The notes: generated by a model not told the origin, from the letters alone. Positions 52,733-61,835 are shown, counted from the first letter of the stretch. The stretch: 64,000 nucleotides of DNA from Roseiarcus sp036513315 (GCA_036513315.1 DATBZF010000112.1:1-64000); one strand, 5' to 3'. Translations and numbers: made by a program.

Positions 52733-53536
52733 CTATCGGACCGGCCGGAACAGGCGATTCCAGCGCACGGTCCATGGCCAACGCCAGACCTCCCAAGCCG
52801 GCTCCCCTTCCTCGACCGAGAAAAAGATCACTTCGGCCCTGCCGATCAGATTCTCAAAGGGCACGTAGCCGACGCCTTCCCGCTCGGGCGGGACGCGTGA
52901 GTCGAGCGAATTGTCGCGATTATCGCCCATCATGAAATAATTGCCCGGCGGAACGGTATAGACACTGGTATTATCGTATTCGCCATCGTCGCCGTTGAGC
53001 TGGATGATTTCATGTTTGACGCCTCCCGGCAGCGTCTCTTCGTAATGAGCGACATTAGCGGGGCCGCCGTCGGTCATCGAATAGGGCGGCAACGGCGTGC
53101 GCTCGACGATCGTGCCGTTGATATAGAGGCGCCCTTTGATCACTTGCACCTTGTCGCCGGGCAAACCGATCAACCGCTTGATATAGTCGGTCTCGCCGTC
53201 GCGCGGCAATTTGAACACTATGATGTCGCCGCGTTTGGGCTGGGAGGCGAAGAGCCGTCCGGGCATCATTCCGGGCGCCAGATCCAGGAACGATGGCAGC
53301 GAGAAATGCGAATAGCCGTAGGAATATTTCGAAACGAACAAATAATCGCCGATCAGCAATGTCGGGATCAACGAGCCTGAAGGAATATTGAACGGCTGGA
53401 ATAGCACGGTGCGGATGACCAGCGCGATCAGCAGCGCCTGAACGATGACCTTGATGGTCTCCCAAAGACCGCCCTCGTTCGATTTCTTCGAAGCGACCTG
53501 GTAGTCACCGTCTCTCAGACTCGCCGGCTCCGTCAT
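52733..53536 (-). CDS. lepB: Signal peptidase I (copy B)
   Basis: A 267-residue paralogue of the next gene, about as long and similar through almost its whole length. It has an N-terminal anchor (IVQALLIALVIRTVLF), Ser box FNIPSGSLIPTL, Lys box DIIVFKLPRDGETDYIKRL and GNYFMMGDNRDNSLDSR. The ATG at 53536 is preferred over one seven codons upstream, because AAAGGTTCGAT sits before it as in copy A. It is followed by its own terminator, so it is a separate unit produced by tandem duplication. Confidence 0.93.
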   Translation of the reverse strand: MTEPASLRDGDYQVASKKSNEGGLWETIKVIVQALLIALVIRTVLFQPFNIPSGSLIPTLLIGDYLFVSKYSYGYSHFSLPSFLDLAPGMMPGRLFASQPKRGDIIVFKLPRDGETDYIKRLIGLPGDKVQVIKGRLYINGTIVERTPLPPYSMTDGGPANVAHYEETLPGGVKHEIIQLNGDDGEYDNTSVYTVPPGNYFMMGDNRDNSLDSRVPPEREGVGYVPFENLIGRAEVIFFSVEEGEPAWEVWRWPWTVRWNRLFRPVR

Positions 53537-53688
53537 ATCGATATCGAACCTTTCCATCCGCGGCCGGCCACCGGCCGACGCGCTCTATCAACTAAAGAGA
53601 CCCTATACGCGCGCGCCGCCCGCCCGCCAAGCGTCAACCGCAAGCCTCGAGCGTATCCGGGTTCACAAGCCGGCTACTAACAAAAAGA

Positions 53689-53706
53689 GGCGGCCCCAAG
53701 GCCGCC
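53689..53706 (-). terminator. Intrinsic terminator after the BMP gene
   Basis: GGCGGCC (53689-53695) and GGCCGCC (53700-53706) pair around a CCAA loop and are followed on the minus strand by TCTTTTTG. It lies 39 bases past the stop of the substrate-binding-protein gene. Its core matches the terminator after lepB copy B. Confidence 0.7.
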
Positions 53707-53744
53707 CCCACAAATACTCTCCCAGCCCGCGAGGAGATTGCGGC

Positions 53745-54818
53745 TTATTGCGGGATTTTGTCGTCTATGCCTTTGACATACCAGTTCATCCCCAGCACGT
53801 CGCCGTCTTCCAGCGTCTTTGCGCCAGGCTTGCAGCGGTCCTTGCCGTCCTGGTCGAGAACCGGGCAGGCGAAGGGTTGGACGGCGCCGGAACCGACATC
53901 GGCGGTCGTCTTCTCCGCCATCGCCTTCACATCGTCGGGCATATTGGCGAACGGCGCCATCACGACCATGTTCTTGCCGATGCCGTCCCAGGTGTCTTCC
54001 GACTTCCACTTGCCGTCGATCAGGGCCTGGATGCGCTGGGTGTAATAGGGCCCCCAATTGTCGGTATTGGCGGTCAACTGCGCCTTCGGCGCGAATTTCA
54101 TCATGTCGGAGGACTGACCGAAGCCCAATTTGCCCGCCTTCTCGGCTTCCTGCAGCGGCGCGGCGGAATCGGTGTGCTGGGTCAGGATATCGGCGCCCTG
54201 GGCGAGCAAGGCCTTGGCGGCGTCGGCTTCCTTGCCCGGATCGAACCAGGTATTGACCCAGACGATCTTGATCTTGGCGTTCGGGTTGGTGGTCTGCATG
54301 CCGCGCTCGAATGCGTTGATGCCCGAAATGACCTCCGGGATCGGGAACGAGACGATATAGCCGATCGTGTTGGTCTTGGTCATTTTGCCGGCGATCTGGC
54401 CCATCACATAACGGCCTTCGTAGAATTTGGCCGCATAGGTCGACATATTGGGCGCGCGCTTGTAGCCCGTCGCGTGCTCGAACATCACTTTGGGGAATTT
54501 CTTGGCGACCTTCAGCGTCGGGTCCATGAAGCCGAACGACGTCGTGAAGATGATATTGCAGCCGCTACGGGCGAGTTGCTCGATCGCCCGCTCGCTGTCG
54601 CTGTCGGGAATGTTTTCAAGGAAGGTCGTCGCATCGACCTTGTCGCCTAGCGCCTTGGCGGCGGCAAGACGACCCTGGTCGTGCTGATAGGAATAGCCGA
54701 AATCGCCCACGGGGCCGGTATAGACCCAACAGGCCTTCACTTTGCCTGCCGCCTGGGCGCCGCCGGCGGCCGCCAGTGAAAGCGCCGCCACAGCGGCGGC
54801 GGTGAAAAGTGTGCGCAT
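53745..54818 (-). CDS. BMP-family ABC transporter substrate-binding protein
   Basis: A 357-residue periplasmic binding protein of the basic-membrane-protein (PnrA/PurB) family, which binds nucleosides or purines. It has a cleavable signal peptide (RTLFTAAAVAALSLAAAGGAQA), then CWVYTGPVGDFGYSYQHDQG, NIIFTTSFGFMDPTLKVA and TDNWGPYYTQRI. The ATG at 54818 follows GGGAGAATGG; the longer frame has no signal. It is the last gene of the importer operon, 110 bases after the second permease. Confidence 0.92.
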   Translation of the reverse strand: MRTLFTAAAVAALSLAAAGGAQAAGKVKACWVYTGPVGDFGYSYQHDQGRLAAAKALGDKVDATTFLENIPDSDSERAIEQLARSGCNIIFTTSFGFMDPTLKVAKKFPKVMFEHATGYKRAPNMSTYAAKFYEGRYVMGQIAGKMTKTNTIGYIVSFPIPEVISGINAFERGMQTTNPNAKIKIVWVNTWFDPGKEADAAKALLAQGADILTQHTDSAAPLQEAEKAGKLGFGQSSDMMKFAPKAQLTANTDNWGPYYTQRIQALIDGKWKSEDTWDGIGKNMVVMAPFANMPDDVKAMAEKTTADVGSGAVQPFACPVLDQDGKDRCKPGAKTLEDGDVLGMNWYVKGIDDKIPQ

Positions 54819-54928
54819 GAACCATTCTCCCGTTTGCAAAACCTGTTCCGACCTTAGCAACATCGGCGCCGGCGGTCGCTTCCGGTTCCGATTGAAACAA
54901 GACGCCCGGCGGCGGCTTTTTAGCGCCG

Positions 54929-55858
54929 TCACCGGTCGGGAATGAATGCCTGCCCGAGCGAGGCCGGCGCCAGCGCGCCGCGGCTGTCGCGCAGCGAAAG
55001 CACGACCAGCACGATAATCGTCGTCAGATAAGGCAGGGAATTGAGAAGCTGCGCGGGGATCGGCACGCCGAGGCCCTGGAACGCCAGCGCCAGCACCGCG
55101 ACGCCGCCAAACAGGATCGCCCCGGCCAGCGCGCGCCAGGGTTTCCACGAGGCGAACACCACCAGCGCCAGCGCGATCCAGCCGCGCCCGGCGGTCATAT
55201 CAGGCGACCAGAACGGCGTGTAGGACAGCGAGAGATAGCAGCCGGCGAGACCGGCGCAGCCGCCGCCGAACAGCACCGCGAGTAGCCGGATGCCCCTGAC
55301 CGGCACGCCAAGCGAGTGACCGGAGATGTGGTTTTCGCCGACCGCGCGCAAAGTGAGACCCGCGCGCGTCCGCATCAGCCAATAGCCGACAGCGCCAGTG
55401 AGCAGGATAGCGAAATAGACGAAGAAATCCTCGCCGAAAATCAACCGGCCGACCAATGGCAGGTCGGATAGGCCGGGGATGTAAAGATGGGGAGCGCCGG
55501 CGCGCTTCAATCCGACGAAGCCTCCCCCGATCAGATTGGCGAGGCCGCGTCCAAAAATGGTGAGGGCGAGGCCGGCGGCGACCTGGTTGGTGGCGAGGCC
55601 AATGGTCAGGAAAGCAAAGATTGCCGACATCAAGACGCCGCCCATGACGCCGGCGATGACGCCGACCATCGTCGAATCCGTGAGATAGGCGAAGGCGAAG
55701 CCGGTTGATGCGCCGACGATCATCATGCCTTCGAGGCCGAGATTGAGCACGCCGGCGCGCTCGGCCACGACTTCGCCGATCGCCGCCAGCAGAAGCGGCG
55801 TTGCAGCGGCGACGATGATCACCAGGATGTCCTGGATCTGTTGTGGATCGAAGCTCAC
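54929..55858 (-). CDS. ABC transporter permease (second, BMP-type importer)
   Basis: A 309-residue permease of the branched-chain/ribose type with about eight to nine helices. It contains ATPLLLAAIGEVVAERAGVLN and LGLEGMMIVGAS, the signature of the YufQ-like subunit, and AVGENHISGHSLGVPV, the coupling loop to the ATPase. It overlaps the first permease by four bases (ATGA). With BMP protein and ATPase it forms a nucleoside-like importer. Confidence 0.93.
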   Translation of the reverse strand: MSFDPQQIQDILVIIVAAATPLLLAAIGEVVAERAGVLNLGLEGMMIVGASTGFAFAYLTDSTMVGVIAGVMGGVLMSAIFAFLTIGLATNQVAAGLALTIFGRGLANLIGGGFVGLKRAGAPHLYIPGLSDLPLVGRLIFGEDFFVYFAILLTGAVGYWLMRTRAGLTLRAVGENHISGHSLGVPVRGIRLLAVLFGGGCAGLAGCYLSLSYTPFWSPDMTAGRGWIALALVVFASWKPWRALAGAILFGGVAVLALAFQGLGVPIPAQLLNSLPYLTTIIVLVVLSLRDSRGALAPASLGQAFIPDR

Positions 55859-56943
55859 GATCTGGCTCCCCAGGTGAAGCGCAGGCTGTAACGGGCGAGC
55901 ACGTCGGCGGCGAGCACGCAGATCAGCAGCACGCCCTGAAAGGCCAGAGTCAGGTCGCCCGGCAGATGCAGGGCGATCTGCGCGTCCTCGCCGCCAACGA
56001 AGGTCAATGCGAGCACGAGGCCGGCGATGAATATGCCGACCGGCGACAGGCGCCCGAGGAAAGCGACGATGATCGCTGAAAAACCGTAGCCCGGCGAAAT
56101 CGACGGCAGCAATTGTCCGATTCTGCCCGACACTTCGACGACGCCGGCGAGCCCGGCAAGACCCCCCGAAATCGCGAAGGCGGCGATGGCGATCGTGCGG
56201 TCGTTGAAGCCGCCGAACCGCGCCGCTTTGGGCGCCGAACCGACGAGCCGAACCTGATAGCCAAACAGCGTCTTCGAGAAGACGACCGCCGCGATCGCCA
56301 CCACGATCGGCGCCAGGAGCACGCCGAGATGGAGGGAGCCGCCGTCGAACAGAATGGGCAGCGTCGCCTCAGGGTCGAGATTGACGGAGACGGGCAGATT
56401 GTGGCCGCCAGGATCTTTCCACGGACCGCGCACCAGCCAGTCGAGCCCGAGCTGCGCGACATAGACGAGCATCAGGCTGGTCAGGATTTCCGAGACATTG
56501 AGCCAGACACGCAGCAGCGCGGGGATCATCGCATAGAGCAGCCCGCCAAGAGCGCCGAGGATCATCATGGCGGCCAGGATCCACCAGCCGCCCAGCGCGC
56601 CCTGATAGGCGCCGCCATAGGTCAGCAGGCCAAGCCAGCCGCCGAGCGCGCCGCCGGCGATGAATTGTCCTTCCGCGCCGATATTCCAGAGATTGGCGCG
56701 ATAGCAGAAGGCGAGGCCGACGGCGATCAGGATCAGCGGCGACGCCTTCACGGCGATTGCCTGAAGGGAATAGGATTGCGACAGCGGTTCGACGAAATAG
56801 ACGTCGAATGCTTCGATCGTCGAGCGCCCCATCAGCGCGATGACGATTCCGCCGATCAGGATTGCGACGATCAGCGCGCCGACCGGCGCCAGTATTTCGC
56901 GAAGGGCCGAGCGCTGCGGGCGCGCGTCGAGATCAATGCGCAT
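55855..56943 (-). CDS. ABC transporter permease (first, BMP-type importer)
   Basis: A 362-residue permease of the YufP-like group with about nine helices. It has ALREILAPVGALIVAILIGGI, ASPLILIAVGLAFCYRANLWN, IGAEGQFIAGG and the coupling loop LVGSAPKAARFGGFN. The ATG at 56943 overlaps the end of the ATPase gene by 11 bases; an ATG seven codons upstream is also in frame. The substrate is inferred as purine nucleosides or bases from family. Confidence 0.92.
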   Translation of the reverse strand: MRIDLDARPQRSALREILAPVGALIVAILIGGIVIALMGRSTIEAFDVYFVEPLSQSYSLQAIAVKASPLILIAVGLAFCYRANLWNIGAEGQFIAGGALGGWLGLLTYGGAYQGALGGWWILAAMMILGALGGLLYAMIPALLRVWLNVSEILTSLMLVYVAQLGLDWLVRGPWKDPGGHNLPVSVNLDPEATLPILFDGGSLHLGVLLAPIVVAIAAVVFSKTLFGYQVRLVGSAPKAARFGGFNDRTIAIAAFAISGGLAGLAGVVEVSGRIGQLLPSISPGYGFSAIIVAFLGRLSPVGIFIAGLVLALTFVGGEDAQIALHLPGDLTLAFQGVLLICVLAADVLARYSLRFTWGARS

Positions 56944-58504
56944 GACCGCCCTCGCCGCTCGCATTGGTTTGGCCCGGCATGCCCGCCATCAGCAGGCCGA
57001 TTTCCTCGCGCGTCGTGCCGCGCGCCGGTAGAGCTTCTGAGAGTTCGCCGGTGTGGATGACGGCGATGCGATCGCTGATCTCGAAAAGCTCATCGAGGTC
57101 CTGGCTGATGATGAGCACCGCGGCGCCGCGCGCGCAAAGATCGAGCAAGGCCTGGCGGATTGTCGCGGCCGCCAGCGCGTCAACGCCCCAGGTCGGCTGA
57201 TTGATGACGAGCAGCGCTGGCTCGCGCAGGATTTCGCGCCCGACCACGAACTTTTGCAAATTGCCGCCCGACAAAGTACGCGCCAGCGGATCGGCGCCGG
57301 ATTTGCGCACGTCGAACGCTGCGATGACTTTCTGCGATTGATCTTTCGCAGCCACGCCATTGATGAAGCCCAGTCGCGTGAGGCCGTCCGATCCATGGCC
57401 GGTCAGCACGATATTTTCCGACAAGGTGAAATCGGGCGCCGCTGCATGGCCGTTGCGCTCCTCAGGCACGAAGCCGGCGTTGAGCGCGCGCCTTTCGCTG
57501 ATGCCGAGCGCGCCGACCGGCGCGCCGTCGATGACGATCGACTCAGGGCGCGCCGCAAGGCTCTCGCCGGAAAGATTGGCGAAAAGCTCGGACTGGCCAT
57601 TGCCCGCCACGCCGGCGATTCCCAATACTTCGCCGCCTTTCACTGCGAGTGAAACGCGCTTGAGCGAAACCCCGTGCAGAGATGGCGAGGGCGCATCGAG
57701 ATGGGAGACGACCAGGCGATCCTTGCCGAGCGCATGGGCGCCCGCGGCGCGGACTTCCATGATCTGCGAGCCCACCATCAAAGCGGCGAGCGAGCGCGGC
57801 GTCTCTGCACGCGGATCGCAGGTCCCCACCAGCTTGCCGAGGCGCAGGATGGTGGCGCGGTCGCACAGGCGTTTCACCTCTTCCAGGTGATGCGAAATAT
57901 ACAAAAGCGCCCTGCCCTCGGCTTTCAGCCGGTCGAGCGTCTCGAACAGCTTTTCGGCTTCCTGCGGCGTCAGCACCGAGGTCGGCTCGTCGAGGATCAA
58001 AACCTTGGGGTCCTGCAGCAGGCAGCGGGCGATTTCGATACGCTGACGCTCGCCCGCCGATAGCGACCAGACCGGCCGGTTCGGCTCAAGCCCCATGCCA
58101 TAGGCGCGCGAAATGCCTTCGATCTTGCCCGGCACATCCTGCAGCCTCTCGGACGGCGGCATGACCAGCGCGATATTCTCGGCGACGGTCAAATTGTCGA
58201 ACAATGAAAAGTGCTGGAACACCATGCCAATGCCGAGCGCCCGGGCGGCGTTGGGATTGGGCAGCTTTATCGGGGCGCCCTGCCAGAGAATCTCGCCTTC
58301 GGTCGGCGCGAGCAGGCCGTAGAGCATCTTGACCAGCGTCGACTTGCCCGCCCCATTCTCGCCGAGCAACGCATGAACTTCGCCTGGCGTCAGACCCAAT
58401 GTGATGTTGTCATTGGCGGTGAAAGCGCCGAACCGCTTGGTGATGCCGCGCACCGCCAAAAGCGGTGTTTCCGGCTGCCCTCCTCCCGCGCCCGTCTGCT
58501 CCAA
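56933..58504 (-). CDS. ABC transporter ATP-binding protein (two-domain, BMP-type importer)
   Basis: A 523-residue protein with two ABC cassettes, like RbsA/YufO. Cassette one has Walker A LLGENGAGKSTLVKML, signature SLSAGERQRIEIARCL and Walker B KVLILDEPTSVLTPQE. Cassette two has GIAGVAGNGQSELF as a degenerate Walker A, LSGGNLQKFVVGREI and ALLVINQPTWGVD in place of Walker B, so it likely does not hydrolyse ATP. It is the first gene of the importer operon. Confidence 0.94.
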   Translation of the reverse strand: MEQTGAGGGQPETPLLAVRGITKRFGAFTANDNITLGLTPGEVHALLGENGAGKSTLVKMLYGLLAPTEGEILWQGAPIKLPNPNAARALGIGMVFQHFSLFDNLTVAENIALVMPPSERLQDVPGKIEGISRAYGMGLEPNRPVWSLSAGERQRIEIARCLLQDPKVLILDEPTSVLTPQEAEKLFETLDRLKAEGRALLYISHHLEEVKRLCDRATILRLGKLVGTCDPRAETPRSLAALMVGSQIMEVRAAGAHALGKDRLVVSHLDAPSPSLHGVSLKRVSLAVKGGEVLGIAGVAGNGQSELFANLSGESLAARPESIVIDGAPVGALGISERRALNAGFVPEERNGHAAAPDFTLSENIVLTGHGSDGLTRLGFINGVAAKDQSQKVIAAFDVRKSGADPLARTLSGGNLQKFVVGREILREPALLVINQPTWGVDALAAATIRQALLDLCARGAAVLIISQDLDELFEISDRIAVIHTGELSEALPARGTTREEIGLLMAGMPGQTNASGEGGHAH

Positions 58505-58652
58505 CCCAGCCTCCCAGCCAAGAACGGGTTGATATTAATCGCGGATCAAAACATAGCCAGCCTCAATCGACCCGTACTTATCTAATCAATCCATAAGCAC
58601 TTTCGCATTGGGAACGAATGTCGTCCGAGGCCGCCACCTCGTCTGTCTCCGG

Positions 58653-59624
58653 TCAGGGCAAAAGAATAGTCGACCCTGTAGTCGCCCTGCCCTCCAGAGC
58701 CTCATGCGCCCGGGACGCCTCAGCGAGCGGCAGGCGTGAGGCGATGTTGACCTTGACGTCGCCCGATTGCACCACGCGGAACAGATCGCGCGCCATCCGC
58801 TCCAGCCGCGCGCGATCGGCCAGAAACGTGAACAGGGTCGGCCGCGTTGCGAACAGCGATCCTTTCTGGGAGAGCAAGGCGAGGTTGAATCCCTCGACCG
58901 GCCCTGACGCCGAGCCATAGCTGGCGAAAGTGCCGAATGGGCGCAGGCAATCGAGCGAGCCGAGAAAAGTCGCCTTGCCGATGCCGTCATAGACGACGGC
59001 GCATTTGGCGCCTTTGGTCAGTTCCCTGACCCGGACGGCGAAGTCCTCCTCCCGGTAGAGGATGAGATGTTTGGCCCCCGCCTTCTTGGCGAGCTTGGCC
59101 TTGTCGGGCGAACCGACCGTGCCGATGACGGTCGCGCCAAGCGCCTTGCCCCACTGACAGAGAATCTGACCGACGCCGCCCGCGGCGGCGTGCACCAGGA
59201 TCGTATCGCCCGGCTGAACCTTGTAGGTCTGGCGCAGGAGATATTGCGAGGTGAGGCCCTTCAGCATCATCGCCGCGCCCGTCTCGTAGGAGATCGCCTT
59301 GGGCAATTTGACGAGGAATTTCGCCTCGACATTGCGCTCCTGCCCGTAAGAGCCGAGCGGCGCGACATAGGCGACGCGATCGCCCGGCTTGAAATCCTTC
59401 ACGCCCTTGCCGACCTCGACGATTTCGCCCGCGCCTTCATTGCCCGGCGTGAAGGGTTTGACAGGCGTCGGATAGAGGCCCGTGCGATAATAGATATCGA
59501 GAAAATTGACGCCGATCGCATGATGACGCACTCGCGCTTCGCCGGGCCCTGGCGGCGGAAGCTCGACGTCTTCCAGCCGCATGACTTCCGGCCCGCCGTT
59601 CTCATAAATTCTGATCGCCTGCAC
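58653..59624 (-). CDS. Quinone oxidoreductase (zeta-crystallin type)
   Basis: A 323-residue NADPH-dependent MDR-superfamily reductase without zinc sites. Features are YENGGPEVMRLEDVELPPPGP, GVNFLDIYYRTGLYP, FTPGNEGAGEIVEVG and the cofactor-binding HAAAGGVGQILCQWG, then YDGIGKATFLGSL. The GTG at 59624 is chosen: GGAGG stands six bases ahead, and it starts the conserved region; upstream the frame is open 62 codons without support. It lies on the minus strand ahead of the importer. Confidence 0.93.
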   Translation of the reverse strand: MQAIRIYENGGPEVMRLEDVELPPPGPGEARVRHHAIGVNFLDIYYRTGLYPTPVKPFTPGNEGAGEIVEVGKGVKDFKPGDRVAYVAPLGSYGQERNVEAKFLVKLPKAISYETGAAMMLKGLTSQYLLRQTYKVQPGDTILVHAAAGGVGQILCQWGKALGATVIGTVGSPDKAKLAKKAGAKHLILYREEDFAVRVRELTKGAKCAVVYDGIGKATFLGSLDCLRPFGTFASYGSASGPVEGFNLALLSQKGSLFATRPTLFTFLADRARLERMARDLFRVVQSGDVKVNIASRLPLAEASRAHEALEGRATTGSTILLP

Positions 59625-60154
59625 GGACGCCTCCCCCCGATGATCCCTGAAAGACATGATTGTCCAACGGCCTAAGCCGCGCAAGGGGATGCCAGCGGCG
59701 ACCACGGGCCGCTCGATCCGCGCGCCGCGGAAACCCCTTGTTTTGAATGAAAAACGCCGGACGATGAGAAAAAGCCGCCCCGAACCCCTCCTTAAGTCCT
59801 TGATATCCACCCGCCCGCCGCAACAATAAGTCCCGCGAATCCAGCCTTGTCAGCGCTTTAGCCTACATTTTAGTTTCGTACGCTGTTTTCTCAGACCCGT
59901 GCGTCAGAGGCCAACTCGCCGTCCGTGACGGGGTCTGGCGAGGCGCACGCTTATCCTACCCGACAATCTGTTTTTCAGAAAGAGAATGTCGAAACCTGCG
60001 TCCGCGCCCGCCGAGACAGGGCGCCAGACGATCGCGATAGAGGGCATTCCGTTGATGCTCACTGTCGATACGACACAGCGTCGATACGCACTTGCCAGCC
60101 ATGGCTGACGACTCTATAGCATGCCCGGCCTCGAACATGCCGAGCCGCCGCGCA
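59625..60154. other. Gap between quinone oxidoreductase and tRNA-Glu
   Basis: About 530 bases. It must hold the promoter of the oxidoreductase on the minus strand and that of the tRNA on the plus strand. I see no protein gene with a believable start, and no repeat or strong hairpin. Confidence 0.4.
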
Positions 60155-60230
60155 GCGCCCATCGTCTAGCGGTCCAGGACGTCGCCCTTTCACGGCGAAA
60201 ACACGGGTTCGATTCCCGTTGGGCGCGCCA
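60155..60230 (+). tRNA. tRNA-Glu (anticodon UUC)
   Basis: A 76-base cloverleaf: acceptor GCGCCCA (60155-60161) pairs with TGGGCGC (60220-60226), anticodon arm TCGCC-CTTTCAC-GGCGA with anticodon TTC, T-loop GGTTCGATTCC, and encoded CCA at 60228-60230. It reads GAA and GAG. It marks the left end of a small-gene accessory stretch. Confidence 0.97.
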
Positions 60231-60442
60231 ATGATTTCAATAAGTTAGCGACGAAATCGGGACCCGTCTCGGACGCAATACGGATATTATACGGAAAAGA
60301 TGCCCCTGGCTCGCCACGGATAAAGGCGGACATCTCGGTTGGCTAAACGCCGCAAAAGCGGGAGCCCGAGATAACGCGCCGCGTCATCCACACCCGGTTC
60401 ATTCGGTCGTCAAAACCGCAAGGACGACGCTGGCAAAAAAAA

Positions 60443-60476
60443 GGGCCGCCAAGAGTCTTGTGCTCTTAGGCGGCCC
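60443..60476 (-). terminator. Strong intrinsic terminator for the 60.5 kb gene
   Basis: GGGCCGCC-AAGAG (60443-60455) pairs with CTCTT-A-GGCGGCCC (60463-60476) apart from one bulged A, around a seven-base loop. On the minus strand eight T residues follow. It is 40 bases past the stop of the small membrane-protein gene, which supports that gene being real. Confidence 0.8.
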
Positions 60477-60515
60477 GAGCACCGCGATGGGGGAATGTCG
60501 CGGCGATATGAAGGC

Positions 60516-60773
60516 TCAGGGGAGTTCAATCTCGTGGCGAATGCGGCCCGCGACATGCTGCGATACGAAAGCCGCCTCCTGGACGGATGCGAACCTGTGC
60601 AGCGCAAGGCCCGCTGAATCCTGGTGGACAGGTCGGAGGGCTATGAGGCCGGCGACCGCAATTAAAACAACCCCAACGACAAGCGAGGCTAAGAACTGGC
60701 GGCCGGCTGACGATTGGACCTCATCAAGGTCCAGCCCCACCGCATGGCTTTCGTCGAAAACCTGATTGTCCAT
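60516..60773 (-). CDS. Small single-helix membrane protein
   Basis: An 85-residue protein with an acidic N-terminus (MDNQVFDESHAVGLDLDE), one hydrophobic helix at about residues 29-48 (FLASLVVGVVLIAVAGLIAL) and a C-terminal part rich in His and Ala. The ATG at 60773 has GGAGAG eight bases ahead, and a strong terminator follows the stop, so it looks like a complete monocistronic unit. No family recognised. The 60774-61082 gap after it holds no gene I can support. Confidence 0.7.
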   Translation of the reverse strand: MDNQVFDESHAVGLDLDEVQSSAGRQFLASLVVGVVLIAVAGLIALRPVHQDSAGLALHRFASVQEAAFVSQHVAGRIRHEIELP

Positions 60774-61082
60774 TTCGTGCTCTCCCCGTCCGCAATCCGT
60801 GGTCGACTTATGGAATAATCTTGAGTCGAATGATGTGGCGTTCACCACGTCCCGTGGACGCCGCTCTCATAACCAGTCGCTCGTTGCGAAGGTTCCGAGA
60901 GCGATATGGCGCTATCGAAGCAAGCGAAGACTCCCCCGCATTTCCAAGGTTTCGCCCCCATAAGGCCAAGGAAGCCCAAGGGCGCCTTTCTCACTCTGGC
61001 GGGAAAAGCTGACGCTGGCGGCTTGAAGGCGGCTCATGGGCCGCGCTGCGGGTCGTCGGGCGGTTACTGGGAATTTGCCCGA

Positions 61083-61391
61083 TCATTCGCTAAGCGCATT
61101 CAAATCGACGTCGCCAAATTGCGCGAGCACGACCGCGTCCTGAAAATCGCCCATCGAGGGATCGCCGGTTCGCGAGAAGGCTACCGCGCCGGCATGAGCT
61201 TGTGCCGCGACCCGGGCTTGACGCTCCGCTGATGCGGCGCTTGGCGATTCCTTCGCCTCCCCGGCCGTCAGTTCGCCCTCGGCATTACGATCGAAGGGCA
61301 CGACGACGTAATATGTGACGCTCAAGACCGATCGCCCCGCGTTAGCTTCTGGCACAATGAGCGCATTCGCCGGTTCACGACTTTGGGCCAT
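61083..61391 (-). CDS. Small conserved-looking hypothetical protein
   Basis: A 102-residue soluble protein. Its coherent part is SVTYYVVVPFDRNAEGELTA then QAHAGAVAFSRTGDPSMG and FQDAVVLAQFGDVDLN, a pattern I have seen in alphaproteobacterial hypothetical proteins, though I cannot name a family. The start at 61391 overlaps the end of the next small gene by 17 bases, so the two are probably cotranscribed. A frame on the other strand is open but shows no family features. Confidence 0.6.
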   Translation of the reverse strand: MAQSREPANALIVPEANAGRSVLSVTYYVVVPFDRNAEGELTAGEAKESPSAASAERQARVAAQAHAGAVAFSRTGDPSMGDFQDAVVLAQFGDVDLNALSE

Positions 61392-61605
61392 CCCTTGCCC
61401 TGATATGCCACCGGCGCGCCGCGATGAAAGCCCAGATCGCTTCAACTAATCCGAAGGGCCAAGCGCCCTGCAAGAAGCCATACAGGGAGCCCAGAAGACA
61501 AGCGCCCGCGAACGCAAGAACGAACCAATGACTGCGGCTTTCGAGGGTGTAAAATATCAGCATCGCGGCGACCGCAAAGAGGCCGAAAAGCGTCAGCGCA
61601 TCCAT
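61375..61605 (-). CDS. Small three-helix membrane protein
   Basis: A 76-residue protein that is mostly membrane: ALTLFGLFAVAAMLIFYTLE, HWFVLAFAGACLLGSLYGFL and PFGLVEAIWAFIAARRW, followed by a short basic tail. The tryptophan-rich final helix and compact design resemble small rhizobial membrane proteins, but I cannot assign a function. It overlaps the start of the next gene. Confidence 0.7.
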   Translation of the reverse strand: MDALTLFGLFAVAAMLIFYTLESRSHWFVLAFAGACLLGSLYGFLQGAWPFGLVEAIWAFIAARRWHIRARDGPKS

Positions 61606-61629
61606 ACTAAAACCGATCCGTTCCGTTCT

Positions 61630-61833
61630 TCACGACGACTTGCCAAACACGATTGGCCGCCGGCGCGCAAATCCTGGTGAGGCAGACTCGCGCAATGCCC
61701 GATTCTCGTGAATAAGGCTGCGGATGATCGCCAGCAATTCGCCAACGGCCGCGCGCGCGTCGCCATCGCAATCGGCGATGATGTCGTCGACTGTTCGATC
61801 CGCCCGCACAGGTCGCGGCGTGTCATCGGCCAT
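61630..61833 (-). CDS. Small hypothetical protein (67 residues)
   Basis: A soluble protein with a helical core DRTVDDIIADCDGDARAAVG and ELLAIIRSLIHENRALRE, possibly a coiled coil, and a basic C-terminus. The frame continues upstream to 61890; I took the ATG at 61833 because the core follows directly. No family recognised. It lies three bases after the stop of the gene at 61836-62054. Confidence 0.5.
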   Translation of the reverse strand: MADDTPRPVRADRTVDDIIADCDGDARAAVGELLAIIRSLIHENRALRESASPGFARRRPIVFGKSS

Positions 61834-61835
61834 GT

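Noticed and set aside
60906..61232. A 108-codon plus-strand ORF after tRNA-Glu
   Set aside because: It overlaps the better-supported minus-strand gene at 61083-61391 and lacks coherent features.
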